Source: Pseudomonas tolaasii NCPPB 2192 (GTDB lineage: Bacteria > Pseudomonadota > Gammaproteobacteria > Pseudomonadales > Pseudomonadaceae). From it: 64,000 bases of DNA. The number at the start of each line of letters is the position of its first letter. The stretch's first letter is position 1. Location of the stretch: the NCBI RefSeq assembly GCF_002813445.1, contig NZ_PHHD01000001.1, positions 5,580,001 through 5,644,000 of the forward strand. Reading direction: 5' to 3'. A program made the position numbers and the translations under genes. Shown here one piece after another: positions 7,660 through 40,194 of the stretch. The notes beneath the pieces are model-generated. The model saw only the letters and a program-made list of their open reading frames with translations, did no database searches and had not been told where the DNA came from.

Positions 7660-9618
7660 TCAGTCTCTCGCCAACGCCTCAATCGGGTCCAGCCGCGCCG
7701 CATTCCTGGCGGGTACAAACCCGAACACAATGCCGATCAGCGTCGAGCAGGCAAATGCCGTGATGATCGAGCCCAGTGAAAACACCATCTCCCACTCTTT
7801 CACAAACAACGAAAACAGAGAGCCGATGGCGTAAGACAGCGAGATGCCGATGATCCCGCCGATCAGACACACCATCACCGCCTCCACCAGAAACTGCTGG
7901 CGGATGTCCGACTGCCGCGCGCCCACCGCCATGCGAATGCCGATCTCACGGGTACGCTCGGTAACCGACACCAGCATGATGTTCATCACGCCAATACCCC
8001 CCACCAGCAACGAAATCACCGCGATCAGCGACAGCAGCAGCGCCAGCGAGCGGCTGGTTTTCTGCACGGTCTGCATGATGCTGTCGAGGTTGTTGGTGAA
8101 GAAGTCCTTGGTGCCGTGGCGTTGCAGCATCAGCTTGTTGACGTTGTCTTCCACCACCTTGCTCGGCTGGCCGTCCTTGATGCGCACGGTGATGCTGTCC
8201 AGATGGCGCTGGCCCAACAGCCGCCCCGCCGCCGTTTCGTAAGGCACCCACACGTTCAGCGCTTTACTGGCGGCGAACATGTTCTTGTTGTCGGCAGTCA
8301 CACCGATCACGGTGCACGGCAAGCTGCCCACCAGAATCACCTGGCCCAGCGGGTCCACATTCGGCCCGAACAGCCGGTTGCGGGTGTTGTGGTCGATCAC
8401 CACCACCTGTGCCTGACGCCGCGCATGGCTTTCGCTGAAGGCAATACCGGCTTCCAGCTTGAGGCCTTTGACCTTGAAGTAGCGGTCGCTGACACCATTG
8501 ACCTGCGCGTCCACGTCGATGTTGCCGAAGCGCAGCAACAGGTTGCGACCCACCACCGGCGTGGCGCTGTCGACGTAATACAGCTGGTTCAATGCGTCCA
8601 CATCCGAGGGCATCAGGGTCTGGATGGCCGAGGCGCGGCTGTCGCCAAAACTGGTGCCGGAAAAGATGTCGATGGTATTGCTGCCGATGGCCTGGATGTC
8701 CTTGAGTACATAGCGCTTGGCGCCTTCGCCGATGGCCGAGATGGACACCACCGAAGTGATGCCGATCACAATGCCGAGCATGGTCAGCAAGGTGCGCATG
8801 CGGTGCGACACCAGCGCCACCCACGCCATGTTGAAGGCTTCCTTGAACAACCCCAGGCTCGCCACCAGGCGCCGCGCACCACTACGCTTGGGCTCGATGG
8901 GCGCCCCGTCGGGCAGTTCCAGGCCAACACTGTCATTGGCCTTGTCGCTGACGATTTCGCCGTCGCTGACTTCGACGATGCGCTGGGCATTGGCCGCCAC
9001 CTTGGGGTCGTGGGTGACGATAATCACCGTGTGCCCCGCGGCGTGCAGCTCGGCGAGGATGCGCATCACCTCCTTGCCGCTGTGGCTGTCGAGGGCGCCG
9101 GTGGGTTCGTCGGCGAGGATCACTTCGCCGCCGTTCATCAAGGCCCGGGCAATACTCACCCGCTGCTGTTGCCCGCCGGACAGCTGGCTGGGCCGGTGCG
9201 TGGTATGCCCCGCCAGCCCCAGCCGGTCCAGCAACTCACGCGCACGGCTGTGGCGCTGGGTTTGCGGCGTACCGGCATAGATCGCCGGCATTTCCACGTT
9301 GTGCAAGGCACTCAAATGCGCCAGCAGGTGATAACGCTGGAAGATAAAGCCGAAGTAATCACGACGCAGCTCCGCCAGTTGCTCATCGCCCAGCGAACGG
9401 GTCTCGATGCCGTTGATTTTGTAGCTGCCGGCCGTGGCGTAATCCAGGCCGCCGAGGATGTTCATCAGGGTGGATTTCCCCGACCCCGAGGCACCGATAA
9501 TGGCGACCATTTCCCCGGCATGAATCGTCAGGTCGATGCCCTTGAGCGCGATGAATTCACGCTCGCCGGCCATGAAACTGCGGGTGATGCCCTTGAGTTC
9601 CAAGAGTGGCTGGGTCAT
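7660..9618 (-). CDS. macB: MacB-type ABC exporter (lipopeptide efflux)
   Basis: Inner-membrane ABC exporter of 652 residues, ATPase and permease fused. The ATPase domain (1-~230) has Walker A GASGSGKST, signature LSGGQQQR, Walker B VILADEP and H-loop THD. A membrane helix near residue 275 leads to a large periplasmic MacB_PCD domain, and three helices close the protein (about 525-640, FtsX-like). It works with MacA and an outer-membrane channel to expel its substrate. It starts three bases after the macA stop. Immediately downstream of the synthetases, it is expected to export the lipopeptide, as the MacAB pairs do for massetolide and arthrofactin. Confidence 0.93.
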   Translation of the reverse strand: MTQPLLELKGITRSFMAGEREFIALKGIDLTIHAGEMVAIIGASGSGKSTLMNILGGLDYATAGSYKINGIETRSLGDEQLAELRRDYFGFIFQRYHLLAHLSALHNVEMPAIYAGTPQTQRHSRARELLDRLGLAGHTTHRPSQLSGGQQQRVSIARALMNGGEVILADEPTGALDSHSGKEVMRILAELHAAGHTVIIVTHDPKVAANAQRIVEVSDGEIVSDKANDSVGLELPDGAPIEPKRSGARRLVASLGLFKEAFNMAWVALVSHRMRTLLTMLGIVIGITSVVSISAIGEGAKRYVLKDIQAIGSNTIDIFSGTSFGDSRASAIQTLMPSDVDALNQLYYVDSATPVVGRNLLLRFGNIDVDAQVNGVSDRYFKVKGLKLEAGIAFSESHARRQAQVVVIDHNTRNRLFGPNVDPLGQVILVGSLPCTVIGVTADNKNMFAASKALNVWVPYETAAGRLLGQRHLDSITVRIKDGQPSKVVEDNVNKLMLQRHGTKDFFTNNLDSIMQTVQKTSRSLALLLSLIAVISLLVGGIGVMNIMLVSVTERTREIGIRMAVGARQSDIRQQFLVEAVMVCLIGGIIGISLSYAIGSLFSLFVKEWEMVFSLGSIITAFACSTLIGIVFGFVPARNAARLDPIEALARD

Positions 9619-9621
9619 GCG

Positions 9622-10773
9622 TCAGCTCCCCGCCACGGCGGGCGTCGCGTCGCCGATCACCACTTTGTCGCCCTCGGCCAGGCCTTCAAGCACCTGCACC
9701 TTGACGTTGTTGTTGATGCCGGTCTTCACATCCCGCGACACCGCCTGGCCCTTGGCATCCAGCACGCGCAACGGGTAGCTGCCGTCCTTGTTGCGCTCAC
9801 CCAGCGCCGCCACCGGCACCATCAACGCCGCCTGCGCGGTGTCGAGCACGATGCGCACCTGGGCCGTCATGGAGATGCGCAGGCGGTGATCCGGATTGGG
9901 CACGTCAAACAGCGCGTTATAGAACACCGCGGTGTTCTGCTTGGGGGTGCCGGCGGTCTGGGTTTCGAGGAAGTTCTGCGGCGCCGGCTCCGTGCCGCGC
10001 AGCTTGGCGTAGTAGCGCTTGTCGGCCTCGCCGAGGATGGTGAAATACACCGGCTGGCCGGGGCTGATGTGGATCACGTCAGCTTCCGAAACCTGGGCCT
10101 TGACGGTCATGGTGTCCAGGTCAGCCAGCTTGAGCAGCACCGGCGCCAGCTGGTTGGCGATCACGGTCTGGCCTTCCTGGGTGACGATGCCCACCACATC
10201 GCCGTCGATGGGCGCGACGATGCGGGTGTAAGCCAGGTTGACCTTGGCGGTGTCGATCTGGATATGCGCATTCTTGATTTGCGCATCCAGCGACAACAGG
10301 TTGGCCTGCTGCACGTGGAAATTGGACTCGGCGTCTTCAAAGTCCTGGCGCGACACCGATGCGTCATCCTGCAGGCCTTTGTAACGTTCATACACTGACT
10401 TGGCCTGCCTGAGCTGGGCCGCCGTGGCGCGGCGCTGGGCCTGCAGGTCCTCTTCGTCCACCTGAGCCTTGCGCAAGGTGTTTTGCAGGATCAGCGGGTC
10501 GATCTCGGCCAGCCACTGGCCTTTTTTCACCTTGTCGCCGACCTTGACCTTGAGGGACTTGAGCTGCCCGGAGACCTGGGCGCCGACGTCGACCTGCTTG
10601 ACGCCTTCGAGCAAGCCGGTGGCCAATACAGCGTTTTCAATGTCACCGCGTTCGGCGGTGGCCGTGAGGTATTGCGGTGCGTCGGCGGGGGCCTGGACGG
10701 TGTAGACCACCAGGCCGATGGCGACAGCCAGTACGGTGAGCATTCCGAGTTTGCGAAGCTTTGACTTTTCCAT
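9622..10773 (-). CDS. macA: MacA-type periplasmic adaptor
   Basis: Membrane-fusion protein that couples MacB to an outer-membrane channel. The start at 10773 puts an N-terminal membrane anchor (LGMLTVLAVAIGLVVYTV) right after the first basic residues; an in-frame GTG at 10815 would add 14 residues. Order of parts: anchor, barrel-sandwich/lipoyl half, a coiled-coil hairpin (about 90-190, rich in Q, L and A heptads), second lipoyl half (IVAPIDGDVVGIVTQEGQTV), beta-barrel and membrane-proximal domain ending LAEGDKVVIGD. About 383 residues. It is separated from viscC by a 237-base gap containing a REPIN, so it may have some expression of its own. Confidence 0.92.
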   Translation of the reverse strand: MEKSKLRKLGMLTVLAVAIGLVVYTVQAPADAPQYLTATAERGDIENAVLATGLLEGVKQVDVGAQVSGQLKSLKVKVGDKVKKGQWLAEIDPLILQNTLRKAQVDEEDLQAQRRATAAQLRQAKSVYERYKGLQDDASVSRQDFEDAESNFHVQQANLLSLDAQIKNAHIQIDTAKVNLAYTRIVAPIDGDVVGIVTQEGQTVIANQLAPVLLKLADLDTMTVKAQVSEADVIHISPGQPVYFTILGEADKRYYAKLRGTEPAPQNFLETQTAGTPKQNTAVFYNALFDVPNPDHRLRISMTAQVRIVLDTAQAALMVPVAALGERNKDGSYPLRVLDAKGQAVSRDVKTGINNNVKVQVLEGLAEGDKVVIGDATPAVAGS

Positions 10774-10812
10774 AAATGACCATGAAGTGGTGACTTGGGG
10801 GTTGATCGTGTG

Positions 10813-10870
10813 CATATCCGTTGTTGCGTTAACGGCTGATGCGGGTTCCGCCCTTACGGCGGGTCACTTT
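10813..10870. repeat. Third copy of the ~58-bp intergenic element
   Basis: TATCCGTTGTTGCGTTAACGG followed by GGTTCCGCCCTTACGGCGGGTCACTTT matches the element at 4265-4323 except for scattered changes. The REPIN begins directly at its 3' end, as if the REPIN inserted into or next to the element. Confidence 0.75.
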
Positions 10871-10953
10871 GGGAGCTGGCTCGCCTGCGATGGCATCCAC
10901 TGGTTTTGCCTGATGGACCCAGGTGTCTGGATCGCAGGCAAGCCAGCTCCCAC
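10870..10953. repeat. REPIN between viscC and macA
   Basis: Inverted REP pair GGGAGCTGGCTCGCCTGCGATGG ... ATCGCAGGCAAGCCAGCTCCCAC. The left outer base is replaced by the abutting repeat. REPINs between genes of one operon can form stable mRNA hairpins that protect the upstream message. Confidence 0.88.
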
Positions 10954-11010
10954 AGAAGAGCGGCGCCAGGTCAGCCGCGACCGAAGAAACGGACAGGTAC
11001 GCCGAGAACA

Positions 11011-35237
<24,227 letters not shown>

Positions 35238-35477
35238 GGGGGTAACCTGCCTGGTATGTCACGGGTGAGGAGAAAATCCGTTTTCAGCTGCCGCTTGGAT
35301 CGGGGTTTGCTGGCGCCCGGTGAAAAATGCGGACGCAGCCGAAAGCCTGGAGAGGCTTCCGACAGGGTTGGAAAACTAAGGGATTTTTCGGCAGGGGCGT
35401 GACATGGGAAGCGGGGACAGGCTTGGGGGCGAAATGGTTCAGTTTTTTTGGATGTCAGGCCGGGTGATGGGCCGACG
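35238..35477. promoter_or_regulatory. Upstream region of viscB
   Basis: Presumed promoter region of the viscBC operon. AGGTTACCCCC before the ATG is a weak ribosome binding site. AAGCCT-GGAG-AGGCTT (35342-35357) is a short palindrome about 105 bases upstream of the start and the only symmetric element seen, so it is a candidate site for a LuxR-type regulator. I could not assign a -10/-35 pair or a sigma54 site with confidence. Confidence 0.4.
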
Positions 35478-35719
35478 GTGGGAGCTGGCTTGTCTGCGAA
35501 AGCGCAGTGTCAGCCAGCCTCTGTGTCACTGACAGACCGCATTCGCGGGCAAGCCCGCTCCCACAGTTTTGACCGGGTTCGGCTTGGCTTTTCTGTGGGA
35601 GCTGGCTTGCCTGCGAAAGCGCAGTGTCAGCCAGCCTCTGTGTCACTGACAGACCGCATTCGCGGGCAAGCCCGCTCCCACAGTTTTGACCGGGTTTGGC
35701 TTGGCTTTTCTGTGGGAGC
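35478..35719. repeat. Tandem duplicated REPIN, 117-bp period
   Basis: A REPIN plus its flank (GTGGGAGCTGGCTTG... to ...TTGGCTTTTCT) spans 35478-35594 and is repeated almost perfectly at 35595-35711 (differences such as TGTCTG/TGCCTG and GGTTCGG/GGTTTGG). A third repeat begins at 35712 and stops after GTGGGAGCTT. The two heads of each REPIN belong to different sub-types: left GCTGGCTTGCCTGCGAA, right TTCGCGGGCAAGCCCGC. Confidence 0.9.
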
Positions 35720-35735
35720 TTTTGCTTCACACCAC

Positions 35736-37064
35736 TCAGGCCAAATCCTCCAACCCCAAATGCTCACGCAACGTCGCTCCTTCATACGCCGTGCGAAACA
35801 AGCCCTTGCGTTGCAGATGCGGAATCACGCTTTCGACAAACTCCGTAAACGACCCCGGCAGGTACCCCGGCGAAATCACAAACCCGTCACACCCGCCTTT
35901 CTCGAACAACTCCGCCAACTGTTCCGCCACCTGTGCGCCGGTCCCGACCAGTTGCGGCACGCGCACGCTGCTGGCAAAAATCCGGCCCAATTGTTCAAGG
36001 GTAAGATCCGCCCCCTGCATCAACAGTTTCTCTGCAGCAGCAGGATGAACCCGCGGCGACCGCGCGACCTCGGCCAAAGTCGCCGACAACGCAAACGGCG
36101 ACAAGTCCACATTCAACTGCGACGCCAGCGTCACCAACCCCAACTCGGGGCGCGCCAGGGCGTTGTGCCGGTCACGCTTGGCGCGCGCCTCGGCCTCACT
36201 GCCGCCAATAAACGGCATCACCGCCGTCAGCACCTTGCAACTGTCGGCCGTCCGCCCCTGCTGCACCACTTGCGCCCGCACATCCTCGCGAAACGCATGC
36301 ATCGCCGCCAAATGCGGGTGGATGGTAAAGATCGCTTCGGCCCAGCGCGCACCAAAACGCCGCCCGCGCCCGGAAGACCCGGCCTGAATCAGCACCGGCC
36401 TGCCCTGCGGCGTGCGTGGAATGTTCAGCGGCCCTTCGACCCTGAACCAGTCGCCCTGATGCTCCACCGAGCGGATCAACGCCGGGTCCGCCAGCACACC
36501 GCTTTCGCGATCGAGCTTGAGCGCATCCTTGCCCCAACTGTTCCAGAGTTTCAGCGCGACTTCGACAAACTCATCGGCGCGGTCATAGCGCAAATCATGC
36601 TCCAGGTGCTTGTCCTTGCCGAACAGGCGCCCTTCACTGTCGTTCATCGAGGTGACGATATTCCACGCTGCGCGGCCTTTGGACAGATGGTCCAGGGTGG
36701 CAAATTCGCGGGCGATATGCGCCGGCTCGTAATAGGTGGTGGAGCGCGTCGCGCCCAGGCCCAGTTTGCGGGTCTGGCCAACCAGGTAGGAGAGGATCGG
36801 CAACGGGTCAAGGCGCGTGGCGTCCTGAGCGCCGTAGCGCAACGCGAACTCGCGGGAGCCGCCCATCTGGTCGCCCACCGCCAGGCGATCGGCGAAGAAC
36901 AGGAAATCGAACAGCCCCTCCTCCACCACCCGGGCGATGCGTGAGTAGTACTCGGGGTCGAGGTAATTGCCCACGGTTTCAGGGTGGCGCCACACCGCGT
37001 GGCTATGCACCACGGGCCCGCTCAGCAGGAATGCCGATAAATGGATTTGGCGGCTGGTCGTCAT
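35736..37064 (-). CDS. FMN-dependent monooxygenase, NtaA/SnaA/DszA family
   Basis: Luciferase-like two-component flavin monooxygenase of 442 residues. It needs FMNH2 from a separate reductase, which is not in this window. Family landmarks: LFFADRLAV near the N-terminus, SRTTYYEP-type segment (RSTTYYEPAHIAREFATLDHLS), GRAAWNIVTS, and QAGSSGRGRRFGARWAEAIFT (FMN phosphate region). Relatives oxidise nitrilotriacetate, dibenzothiophene sulfone, dimethyl sulfone derivatives and alkanesulfonates. Divergence from an SsuA-type binding protein suggests a role in taking sulfur from an organosulfur compound, but the substrate is not visible from sequence. Confidence 0.85.
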   Translation of the reverse strand: MTTSRQIHLSAFLLSGPVVHSHAVWRHPETVGNYLDPEYYSRIARVVEEGLFDFLFFADRLAVGDQMGGSREFALRYGAQDATRLDPLPILSYLVGQTRKLGLGATRSTTYYEPAHIAREFATLDHLSKGRAAWNIVTSMNDSEGRLFGKDKHLEHDLRYDRADEFVEVALKLWNSWGKDALKLDRESGVLADPALIRSVEHQGDWFRVEGPLNIPRTPQGRPVLIQAGSSGRGRRFGARWAEAIFTIHPHLAAMHAFREDVRAQVVQQGRTADSCKVLTAVMPFIGGSEAEARAKRDRHNALARPELGLVTLASQLNVDLSPFALSATLAEVARSPRVHPAAAEKLLMQGADLTLEQLGRIFASSVRVPQLVGTGAQVAEQLAELFEKGGCDGFVISPGYLPGSFTEFVESVIPHLQRKGLFRTAYEGATLREHLGLEDLA

Positions 37065-37268
37065 GGGAGGCCTTAATCAAAATATAGAGACTTAGCCGCG
37101 AAACTTATATTAGGAATCGTGCACTATGAAAGAAACCTATGATTCTATGGTTATGCCCGATTGCTCGAAAGGCTGAAAAACCGCCTTAAGCTCAGATCAA
37201 AAGAATATTTATCGAATACTTTTTAGAACTTTATGCTCAGTCTTATTTCGCTGAAGATCGAGCGCGCC
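37065..37268. promoter_or_regulatory. AT-rich divergent promoter region
   Basis: A 204-base gap between the divergent monooxygenase and binding-protein genes. It is markedly AT-rich compared with its surroundings (for example TTATATTAGGAATC and AAAGAATATTTATCGAATAC), as expected for two back-to-back promoters. No operator could be named with confidence. Confidence 0.45.
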
Positions 37269-38213
37269 ATGCCTATTCGTCGTCCCCTTGCCGTTGTTCT
37301 GGGTTTGCTGGCCTTGTCTGTCGCTGCCAGTGCAGAAGCCCAGGAAACCCTCCGTATCGGTTACCAGAAATCTTCGACCCTGATCACCCTGCTGAAAACC
37401 CAGGGCACGCTGGAAAAGGCGCTTAAAGCCGACCATATCGACGTGAGCTGGCACGAATTCCCCAGCGGCCTGCCGCTGCTGGAAGCGCTGAATGTGGGCA
37501 ACGTGGACATCAGCGCCGACGTGGCCGACACCGTGCCGATCTTTGCCCAGGCTGCCCAGGCCAAACTCACCTATTTTGCCCAGGAAGCCCCCTCACCCTC
37601 GGCCCAGGCCATCGTGGTGCGCAAGGATTCACCGATCCAGAACCTGGCGGATTTGAAGGGCAAAAAAGTTGCGGTGACCAAAGCCGCCGGTACGCACTAT
37701 TTGCTGATCGCCGCGCTGGCCAAGGCGGGCCTGGCGTTCTCGGACATCGAACCGGCCTACCTGTCACCGGCTGACGGGCGCGCTGCATTCGAGAACAACA
37801 AAGTGGACGCCTGGGTCACCTGGGAACCCTTCCTCACAGGTGCGCAGCGCCAACTGCCGACCCGCACATTGGCCGATGGCGCCGGGCTGGCCAGCTACAA
37901 GCGTTATTACCTCACCGGCACGCCCTACGCCAAGGCTCATCCCGAGGTACTGAAAGTGGTGTACGCGCAATTGGAACAGGCCGGCAACTGGGTGAAAACC
38001 CACCCGCAGGACGCCGCCAAAGTGCTCGGCCCATTGTGGGGTAACCTGGATGCGGCCACCGTGGAAGCCGCCAATGCGCACCGCAGTTATCAAGTGCAGC
38101 CGGTGACGATCGATCAATTGGGCGAACAGCAAAAGATTGCCGATGCCTTTTTCAAGGCCGGGCTGCTGCCCAAGGCCGTGGATGCCAAGGATGTGCAGAC
38201 CTGGCAGCCATGA
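37269..38213 (+). CDS. Aliphatic sulfonate-type ABC substrate-binding protein (SsuA-like)
   Basis: Periplasmic binding protein of 314 residues. The start at 37269 gives a standard signal peptide (MPIRRPLAVVLGLLALSVAA, predicted cut after ASAEA before QETLRIG). The in-frame ATG at 37233 would add 12 charged residues ahead of it. The mature part has the SsuA/TauA pattern: LRIGYQKS, then the short LEKAL motif, VSWHEFPSGLPLLEAL, and DISADVADTVPIFAQAA. No permease or ATPase gene follows, so it must share a transporter encoded elsewhere. It is divergent from the flavin monooxygenase, which supports a sulfur-scavenging role. Confidence 0.85.
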   Translation: MPIRRPLAVVLGLLALSVAASAEAQETLRIGYQKSSTLITLLKTQGTLEKALKADHIDVSWHEFPSGLPLLEALNVGNVDISADVADTVPIFAQAAQAKLTYFAQEAPSPSAQAIVVRKDSPIQNLADLKGKKVAVTKAAGTHYLLIAALAKAGLAFSDIEPAYLSPADGRAAFENNKVDAWVTWEPFLTGAQRQLPTRTLADGAGLASYKRYYLTGTPYAKAHPEVLKVVYAQLEQAGNWVKTHPQDAAKVLGPLWGNLDAATVEAANAHRSYQVQPVTIDQLGEQQKIADAFFKAGLLPKAVDAKDVQTWQP

Positions 38214-38224
38214 AAGTTTCATTT

Positions 38225-38244
38225 GGCAACCCGAACGGGTTGCC
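38225..38244. terminator. Hairpin after the SsuA-like gene
   Basis: GGCAACCC-GAAC-GGGTTGCC forms an 8-bp stem with a 4-base loop 12 bases after the stop codon. There is no T-run after it. It is a possible factor-assisted terminator or mRNA-stabilising hairpin ahead of the YciI-like gene. Confidence 0.5.
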
Positions 38245-38286
38245 GCATAAAGAGCGTTCTCTCCCTAACCGATCAGGTCATCGCGC

Positions 38287-38586
38287 ATGATTTTCGCCAT
38301 CCATGCACTGTATAAAGCCGACATCACCGAGCGGCGTGCGGCGTTGCTGTCCAGCCATCGTGAATACCTCGGCACCGTGTCCGAACGCATCGCATTTGCC
38401 GGGCCGCTGCTGGGCGCCGCGGGTGAGCCCGTGGGTTCGCTGATGGTGGTGGATTTTGATGATGAGGCCCATGTGCAGGCGTGGCTGGCGGAGGAGCCGT
38501 TTACCCAAAACGGACTGTTTGCGCAGTTGGATGTACAGCTGTTTCAGAATCGCTGGGTGCAGAAGGCAGGGTTTCCTGAGGTTTGA
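38287..38586 (+). CDS. YciI-like (DUF1330-like/YCII domain) protein
   Basis: Cytoplasmic protein of 99 residues with the YciI fold pattern: an N-terminal beta strand MIFAIHALYK, RAALLSSHREYL (conserved His), FAGPLL, GSLMVVDFDDEAHVQAWLAEEPF and a C-terminal strand. Relatives are small, usually dimeric proteins; some remove halogens or isomerise substrates, most are uncharacterised. The conserved His and the DxEPF-like loop are present. It follows the SsuA-like gene on the same strand after 73 bases containing a hairpin, so co-expression is uncertain. Confidence 0.8.
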   Translation: MIFAIHALYKADITERRAALLSSHREYLGTVSERIAFAGPLLGAAGEPVGSLMVVDFDDEAHVQAWLAEEPFTQNGLFAQLDVQLFQNRWVQKAGFPEV

Positions 38587-38604
38587 GCCCCCGCCCGGAT
38601 AACT

Positions 38605-38691
38605 GTGGGAGCTGGCTTGCCTGCGATGGCGGCGGGTCAGTTTCATAGTAGGTGACTGACAGTCCGCTATCGCAGGCAAGCCAGCTCCCAC
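38605..38691. repeat. REPIN between convergent genes
   Basis: Inverted REP pair GTGGGAGCTGGCTTGCCTGCGATGG ... CTATCGCAGGCAAGCCAGCTCCCAC, placed between the YciI-like gene and the convergent FGGY kinase gene. Confidence 0.9.
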
Positions 38692-38713
38692 CGTTTTTGA
38701 TTTCCGTCAGGCC

Positions 38714-40189
38714 TTAGAGCAGCGTGCGAGTCAGGGCTTTTTTCCAGTCCTGGTAACGTCCCGCCATCGCCGGATCATCCTGCGGCTCAAACCGCTCGCG
38801 TTGACGCTCCAGTTCACCCAATGCCACATCACTCGCCCATACCCCCAGCGCCCTGCCCGCCAGGTGCGCCGCGCCCAGTGCCGACACTTCCGGCGACAGG
38901 CTGCGCACCACCGGACGCTGCAGCAAGTCGGCCAAAAACTGCATCAGCCAGCGGTTGCGTGTCGCGCCGCCATCGACCCAAAGCTCTTTGAGCGGGTTGC
39001 CAATGTCCTGCTGCATCGCCTCGAACACATCGCGAATCTGATAACCGATAGCCTCCAGCGAGGCCCGCACAATGTGAGCGCCGGAGGTGGCCTCCGTCAG
39101 CCCGCAGATCAGGCCGCGCGCCTCGGCCTTCCAGTGCGGCGCGCCTAACCCCGACAACGCCGGGACGAAATACACGCCGCCGTTGTCCGGCAGTTGCGCC
39201 GCCTGCTCGGTCAGGACATCCAGAGACGCCCCGGCGCCCAATCGCGAAGCCCACTGCACCGCAGCGCCTGTATGGACGATATTGCCTTCCATGCCAAAGG
39301 TGGGCTTGCCGCCTTCATGCCAAGCCAATGTGGTCGAGAGGCCGTGGGTGGACGCGATCGGACCGCTCATGGGCGTCATCAACGACGAACCGGTGCCGAG
39401 AGTCGCCTTGACCAGCCCCGGTTCAAAACCGCCCTGCCCGTACAAGGCGGCATGGGAGTCGCCGATCATCGACATTACAGGAATACCCGCAGGCAAGCCG
39501 CCCACGGCGACAGTGTCGGCGAAGAAACCCGCGCTGGGCCGAATCGGCGCCAGGGCAGCCAGGGGAATGGCGAACAGGTCCAGCAACTCAGGGTCCCACG
39601 CGCAGGTGTGCAGATTGAACAGTTGCGTACGCGCAGCGTTGGAATAGTCCGTGGCAAACACCTCGCCACCGCTGAGTTTCCACAGCAGCCAACTGTCCAC
39701 AGTACCCAGGCAGATTTCACCGGCTGCGGCGCGGGCATGGCCGTTATCCAGATGGTCGAGAATCCAGCGAAATTTTCCGGCGGAAAACATCGGGTCGAGG
39801 GCCAGCCCGGTCTTTTCCAGAATCAGCGCCTCATGGCCGCGTTCATGTAGCTCGGCGCACAAGGCGGTGGAGCGGCGGCATTGCCAGCTGATGCACGGCG
39901 ACAAGGGCTCTCCGCTGCGGCGGTCCCAGGCCACCACTGACTCACGCTGGTTACTGATGGCCAACGCGGTGATCGGCCGGTCCACCCGGGCCAGGCATTC
40001 TTCAATCGCTGCCAGGGTGTTTTGCCAGATCAGCAGCGGGTCCTGCTCGGAAAACCCGGCCTTAGGGTGGCTGATACTCAGGGGCCGCGAACCGCGGGCG
40101 ATCACCTGCCCGAGCTCGTTGACCAGCACCGCCTTGGCATTGCTGGTGCCTTCATCTATCGCCAGAATCAGTGGCGTAAGGTTTGTCAT
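38714..40189 (-). CDS. FGGY-family carbohydrate kinase
   Basis: ATP-dependent sugar kinase of 491 residues with both actin-like halves. The N-terminal nucleotide fold begins LILAIDEGTSNAKAVLV, SWQCRR is the sugar-side segment, and GTVDSWLLWKLSGG and GDSHAALYGQGG follow. The C-terminal ATP part has LGTGSSLMTP, the ELWVDGGATRN signature and a terminal EVSALGAAHLAG. Family members phosphorylate glycerol, xylulose, ribulose, fuculose or erythritol, and sequence alone does not settle which. The last gene of a transketolase operon in a polyol locus, it probably makes a ketose phosphate. The start is taken as the ATG at 40189 (GGTGA at good spacing). A GTG at 40198 overlapping the previous stop is the alternative. 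Confidence 0.85.
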   Translation of the reverse strand: MTNLTPLILAIDEGTSNAKAVLVNELGQVIARGSRPLSISHPKAGFSEQDPLLIWQNTLAAIEECLARVDRPITALAISNQRESVVAWDRRSGEPLSPCISWQCRRSTALCAELHERGHEALILEKTGLALDPMFSAGKFRWILDHLDNGHARAAAGEICLGTVDSWLLWKLSGGEVFATDYSNAARTQLFNLHTCAWDPELLDLFAIPLAALAPIRPSAGFFADTVAVGGLPAGIPVMSMIGDSHAALYGQGGFEPGLVKATLGTGSSLMTPMSGPIASTHGLSTTLAWHEGGKPTFGMEGNIVHTGAAVQWASRLGAGASLDVLTEQAAQLPDNGGVYFVPALSGLGAPHWKAEARGLICGLTEATSGAHIVRASLEAIGYQIRDVFEAMQQDIGNPLKELWVDGGATRNRWLMQFLADLLQRPVVRSLSPEVSALGAAHLAGRALGVWASDVALGELERQRERFEPQDDPAMAGRYQDWKKALTRTLL

Positions 40190-40194
40190 GGTGT

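Noticed and set aside
8116..10398. A 760-codon open frame opposite macB/macA
   Set aside because: Antisense to two well-defined exporter genes; no domain, histidine- and glutamine-rich shadow.
35478..35719. Direct repeats considered as a CRISPR array
   Set aside because: Only two full units, and the repeated segments are palindromic REP doublets; no unique spacers of uniform length and no cas genes.
35455..35730. A 91-codon frame with an internally repeated protein sequence
   Set aside because: The repetition is the translated 117-bp tandem REPIN; there is no ribosome binding site.
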